DNA of 64,000 nucleotides from Phaeotremella fagi (taxonomy: Eukaryota > Basidiomycota > Tremellomycetes > Tremellales > Phaeotremellaceae). The position numbers and the translations under genes are program-made. Below are positions 60,689-64,000 of this stretch, piece by piece; positions within the stretch are counted from its first letter, which is position 1, and every line of letters starts with the position of its first letter. The notes beneath the pieces are model-generated. The model saw nothing but the letters and a program-made list of their open reading frames with translations, was not told where the DNA came from and ran no database searches. The stretch covers positions 62,001 through 126,000 of the forward strand of contig BCHU01000008.1 of the NCBI GenBank assembly GCA_001599715.1. The letters run 5' to 3'.

Positions 60689-62025
60689 TCAGATGTTGAG
60701 ACCTCTCCATCCCCTGAATCTACCAATACCTGTCAGTAATGTAAAGTATCATTCTGTTGAGAAAGCTCACCTGATTCGTTGTATTTATCTTTTTTTCTGC
60801 GCCATTCGTTGTAACCTGAACAAGGGAAGTGTAAACGTTTAGTAGACCAAACAAAGGGTTGGACAAGGAAGTTGTTACTTACGTTTCCGCGAAGCTGGCA
60901 AGTCACCAGAGCCATAACTCACATTTTCACTGAAGGACATTTCCCGCAATGCCTCACTGGCGTAGAAGGTAGCACCGGCTGCGGTGGCAGCACCTGTTGG
61001 AATTCTGGCTTAGCTTAGCAAAACTGACAAATGAAAGCCGGTGTTCTTACCAGTCGCAGCTCGAGTTCCACGACTTGGAGATTTTTGTCGTTGACCCAAA
61101 TTCTTACTTCTCGAGTCCCTATTTCTCGGATCCCTGCTTTTCGAAGCATCATCCCGACGTCTCGAACTCTCACCTGTCAAAGCCGTACTTCCGTAACCCT
61201 TGCTTCTCGAATTCTTACTTGTCCAATCCGTACTTTGAGGGTGCCTACTTCTCTCGGTACTTCTCGAATTCGCACGCTTTCCCCTGCTTTGTGAAGCGGA
61301 ACGAGTTGATGCCCCTCGAGATCTTGCTCTGGAACTACCTGCCGATTTGAAATAGTGAATACAGCACTCGTCAAGATTTAAACTAACTTACCTCGGGTCG
61401 GTGCCCTCGCCAAATTCTGCAAGACTCCTACAGCAATTTCGGCAGCGAGCCTAGCAGTCTTTTGGCCTATCGAAGAGGATGATGCTGAGCGAGTTGGTGG
61501 TGGAGGACGTGAGCGAGAACGTGGGGGTGAACGTGGAGAAGGACGTGAGGGTGGTCGTGATCGAGGGCGTGGGAGAGGTTGTAAGGGTGGTCGTGAGCGA
61601 GGTCGTGGCAGAGAACGTAGCGGTGGCCGTGAGCGAGGTGGGGGAGAAGGTGAGGGTACTGGCGAGCGGGGACGTGGACGACGGACTGAATGTGATTGGG
61701 TTGTTACTGATGAGCCCCAATAAGAATTGCTGAAAGTCGGGGCTTCAAAAATTGCAGAGATTGTTATTATAGTTATCGTCCAGATTCGAAGAGGACTAAC
61801 CTTCGTAGCGCGGTTGCCTTTCCCTGATGTTAATAGGTATGTTTCGGGTTTCCTCTTCGTATCGAGGGCAGCCTTGTCGATAGAAGATTTCTTCGACACG
61901 GGGTGGAGCTACAGATATCTCTTCTGTATATCTTCTCTGGTCAATCACGTCAGTTTCCGATTCCAGTCGATAATGGCTAAATTATGTATCTTTATAGTGA
62001 AATGACTGACTCTAGTTTCATGCAT
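60689..62025 (-). CDS. Arg/Ser/Pro-rich protein C (third diverged paralog)
   Basis: Tentative gene with a 15-nt first coding exon (MHETR, 62025) before a GTCAGT intron, then RRYTEEISVAPPRVEEIFYR. An RS/PR repeat exon follows, with SRPPLRSLPRPRSRPPLQPL and QKTARLAAEIAVGVLQNLA. Next are SRGASTRSASQSRGKRANSR, GAATAAGATFYASEALREMS and FSENVSYGSGDLPASRKR. The likely end is NESGIGRFRGWRGLNI at TGA 60689. The ENVSYG motif matches FGRNVSYG in B and SEDVFYG in A, which supports common descent. The RS content resembles splicing-associated proteins, but no domain is present. Confidence 0.5.
61500..61690 (-). repeat. Pro-Arg-Ser coding repeat
   Basis: Imperfect ~36-bp units on the minus strand encode LPRPRSRPP[LS] repeats inside protein C. 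The same DNA keeps the other frames open as Val/Glu- or Thr/Ser-rich chance readings. Confidence 0.6.
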
Positions 62026-62734
62026 GTCACCCCTCCTCAAGATCCTCCCGGTGGGGACAGATCTTGTGTCGGTGTCTGAATGTCAATGTGTTTGTCAGCT
62101 ATAACGATGTTTGGTAAAGTAGAGAAGGCTTATAAAACACTAACAACTTCGATTCAAGGATAGGCGAGTAAGAGGTTCCAACACAGTATCTTCTTGCCTG
62201 ACTATACGTCCGGTTCTACCTGACTCTCTATCGCTAAATCGGTTGTCACGATTATACATGATGTGGTGATTTTGATTGTTTGGGGAAAAGTGTAGAGTGA
62301 TATGGAGGGAAAGGAGACTAGAATTTGTATCAAAAAGGCTTTCGATTCATCCCGATAATAGCTCAAACAGTCGGTGTTTACCGGGAGAGAAAGGATGAAT
62401 GTAGATGAAGGGAAAGCGAACAATTCTTAACCGATACCTATTACCCTCCCTTCTTTGTGACTTGCGATATGACGCCCAGGTGCTTCGTAATATATTTTGC
62501 GGCTTGAGTGGTGATTTCCTTATCTTTAAATGAAAGAAGGCGTTTTACTTCGATAAGTCATCACGTCAAGTGCAGTCAAAAACCAATCAAGAGTAGTTCT
62601 TCTGTCCGTGTTCGAAGATCAATCCCATTGGGCGCTCCGAATTATAGTCAAAGTATTAAAATGTTAAATGCAAAACGTATAGATTAAAGCAGCATGCAAT
62701 AAGTAATTGTACAAAGTGATCAAAGTCCTAAATG

Positions 62735-63742
62735 CTACGACATTGATTTTCCGAACACGGTGGCATTTTTCCCCTCGAAAACCCAATCAGATTTCGCCGT
62801 TGAATCCATGAATTTTATAAAGTAAAGCCTCTCCCCTTTAGTATAAATGTAACCTTCCCAGGTATCTCCCGGGTACAGTAGCAGAGACGCAGAACCAAGA
62901 TGGATCATTTTGCCCTTCTCAGATTCTTCAATTACTGATAGGGTGAATTCCTTTCCTTCCTCTGTGATAGGATGCTCCCCGAGATACAGAGTGGGGAGTG
63001 ATTTCTCAGATCTTCGAGATTCGAGTTCAGGACCTGATTCGGTAATCACAGTATGAACAGTATGTCAGCGATATTCCAATTTGAAATTTTCAATCAGACT
63101 TTGCTACTTACCCGTTGTATCACTTCGACGTCTGCTTTGAGAGGGATTGGGGGAATAAGCACGGTCTGAGGAATGTGCAGCTGACCAGGTTTTGCTGTGT
63201 CTCGGACGATGGCTGATTGGACCAAAGTTGATTGCGTCCCTAGTCGCATAGCTTTCCAGAATTGCAGCTCTGCGAGCTGAAACAAGAAATTTATGTTAGT
63301 ATATGTACATACACTTCGTAAAGAAGATCTTTTCAAATACAGTATGGTGTACACTTACCTGGGTCCATTTTGACTGAATTAGACGAGGAAGAAGTTCAAA
63401 TTAGTTCCCATATGATGTATTGCAGAAAGACGGAATGTGAGGTTGTAGGTTGGAAGCGGAGTATACTCACAGAAAGGGTTTTCAGCGTTATTGGGTTTCG
63501 GAGGTTTACTGTGACGTTTCTTGTCTAACAGAGGCAGAGCGGTCAGCTGACCATCGTTTTGCTGATTTGAGAGTATACTCACCGGTATCATATCTCGAAG
63601 AGCTTCCTAAACCGGGGGTCAGCACGTCATTCTATACAACAGCCTTGTAGCCTGGTGTGATAAAGCCATGGCTGAAGTGATACATACCCCTTTGAGTGGA
63701 ATAATCACTACGAGTGTGGTAATGAGGGTGCATTTCAGACAT
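62735..63742 (-). CDS. hypothetical protein D with basic N-terminus
   Basis: Start MSEMHPHYHTRSDYSTQRG at 63742, then short exons: SSSRYDT, KKRHSKPPKPNNAENPF, KMDP, ARRAAILESYATRDAINFGP and HSSDRAYSPNPSQSRRRSD. The final larger exon (GPELESRRSEKSLPTLYLGE, GSASLLLYPGDTWEGYIYTK, ERLYFIKFMDSTAKSDWVFE) ends GKSMS at TAG 62735. The His/Tyr/Arg-rich start resembles that of protein B, so it may be a fourth member, but the C-terminal part is unlike A-C and looks like a compact beta-rich module. Unrecognised. Confidence 0.5.
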
Positions 63743-64000
63743 CTTTGTCAAATAAGACTAAAATGCGGATGATGAGGTTCAATCTTCCTGTCTCAGAAGT
63801 AGAAACCAGGATCTCTTTACTCCACAGGGCTTCTGACAGCACTTCAGTCGAGGTGAAAGGAGCCATGAAGGCCTTCAATTTGTGCAATCGTCTAATGGCA
63901 TTTTAGTGATGTTTGCATGAAGTGCGCTGCCCTTCTTAACTTGAAAGATTTCATCTATTGCTAGGTTTAAACCATGATCAACGACTCAAAATTCAACAAA
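63743..64000. other. window-edge intergenic sequence
   Basis: Upstream region of gene D; no gene can be supported before the window ends. Confidence 0.4.

Noticed and set aside
61451..61733. Plus-strand Val/Glu-rich frame and minus-strand Thr/Ser-rich frame over the RS repeat
   Set aside because: They are shadows of the minus-strand Pro-Arg-Ser exon of gene C; splice signals and paralogy support only that frame.
1..64000. CRISPR array, bacterial operon, integron or prophage
   Set aside because: The window is eukaryotic with spliceosomal introns throughout; no spaced direct-repeat array or phage gene is present.

Overview
This is a nuclear segment of a filament- or yeast-forming basidiomycete, most probably a tremellomycete in or near Kwoniella/Cryptococcus. 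The evidence is dense gene packing, many 45-90 nt introns with GTRNGT donors, CTNAC/TTGAC branch sites and YAG acceptors, a tRNA with an intron at position 37/38, and fungus-specific genes (RTA1-like exporter, Dug2, Alg1, fungal GT2, PYM). The genus is inferred from overall gene character. No database search was possible, and all splice models were made by eye.

Layout. 0.1-6.6 kb: a TBC Rab-GAP with 13 exons, two of them 8 nt long, then chaperonin subunit CCT3, both on the minus strand. 7.0-9.5 kb: three tandem copies of a small intronless family of unknown function (family 1), each with its own conserved TATA promoter. 9.6-16.1 kb: a head-to-head cell-wall pair, a membrane GT2 glycosyltransferase (-) and a GH16 glucanase/transglycosylase (+). 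16.2-18.2 kb: the 3' flank of a lost family-1 copy, a fourth family-1 gene, and a truncated member of a second unknown family (family 2). 18.3-25.8 kb: RTA1-like membrane protein (-), HEN1 small-RNA methyltransferase (+) and a Baeyer-Villiger-type flavin monooxygenase (-). 25.8-30.2 kb is accessory-looking: a MITE-like element, a diverged 177-bp tandem duplication, an unknown two-intron gene, a broken family-2 array and a long hairpin.

30.2-55.8 kb is a conserved housekeeping block: Dug2 (WD40 plus M20 peptidase, glutathione degradation), a DRAP-type deaminase (riboflavin pathway), a very large protein with repeated ASH/MSP-like segments, the Erv14/cornichon cargo receptor, an RRM-like RNA-binding protein, Nop16, tRNA-Glu(CTC), repeat-rich DNA with duplicated exon-like units, an F-box-like protein, a D-2-hydroxyacid dehydrogenase, Alg1 and the exon-junction-complex recycling factor PYM. 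56.0-63.7 kb holds four multi-exon minus-strand genes for Ser/Arg/Tyr-rich low-complexity proteins. At least three are diverged tandem paralogs, and one contains a 60-bp coding minisatellite.

The housekeeping genes show no operon-like logic. The functional clusters are the divergent GT2/GH16 pair and the tandem arrays of unknown families. The candidates for something undescribed are family 1, family 2 and the 56-64 kb array.
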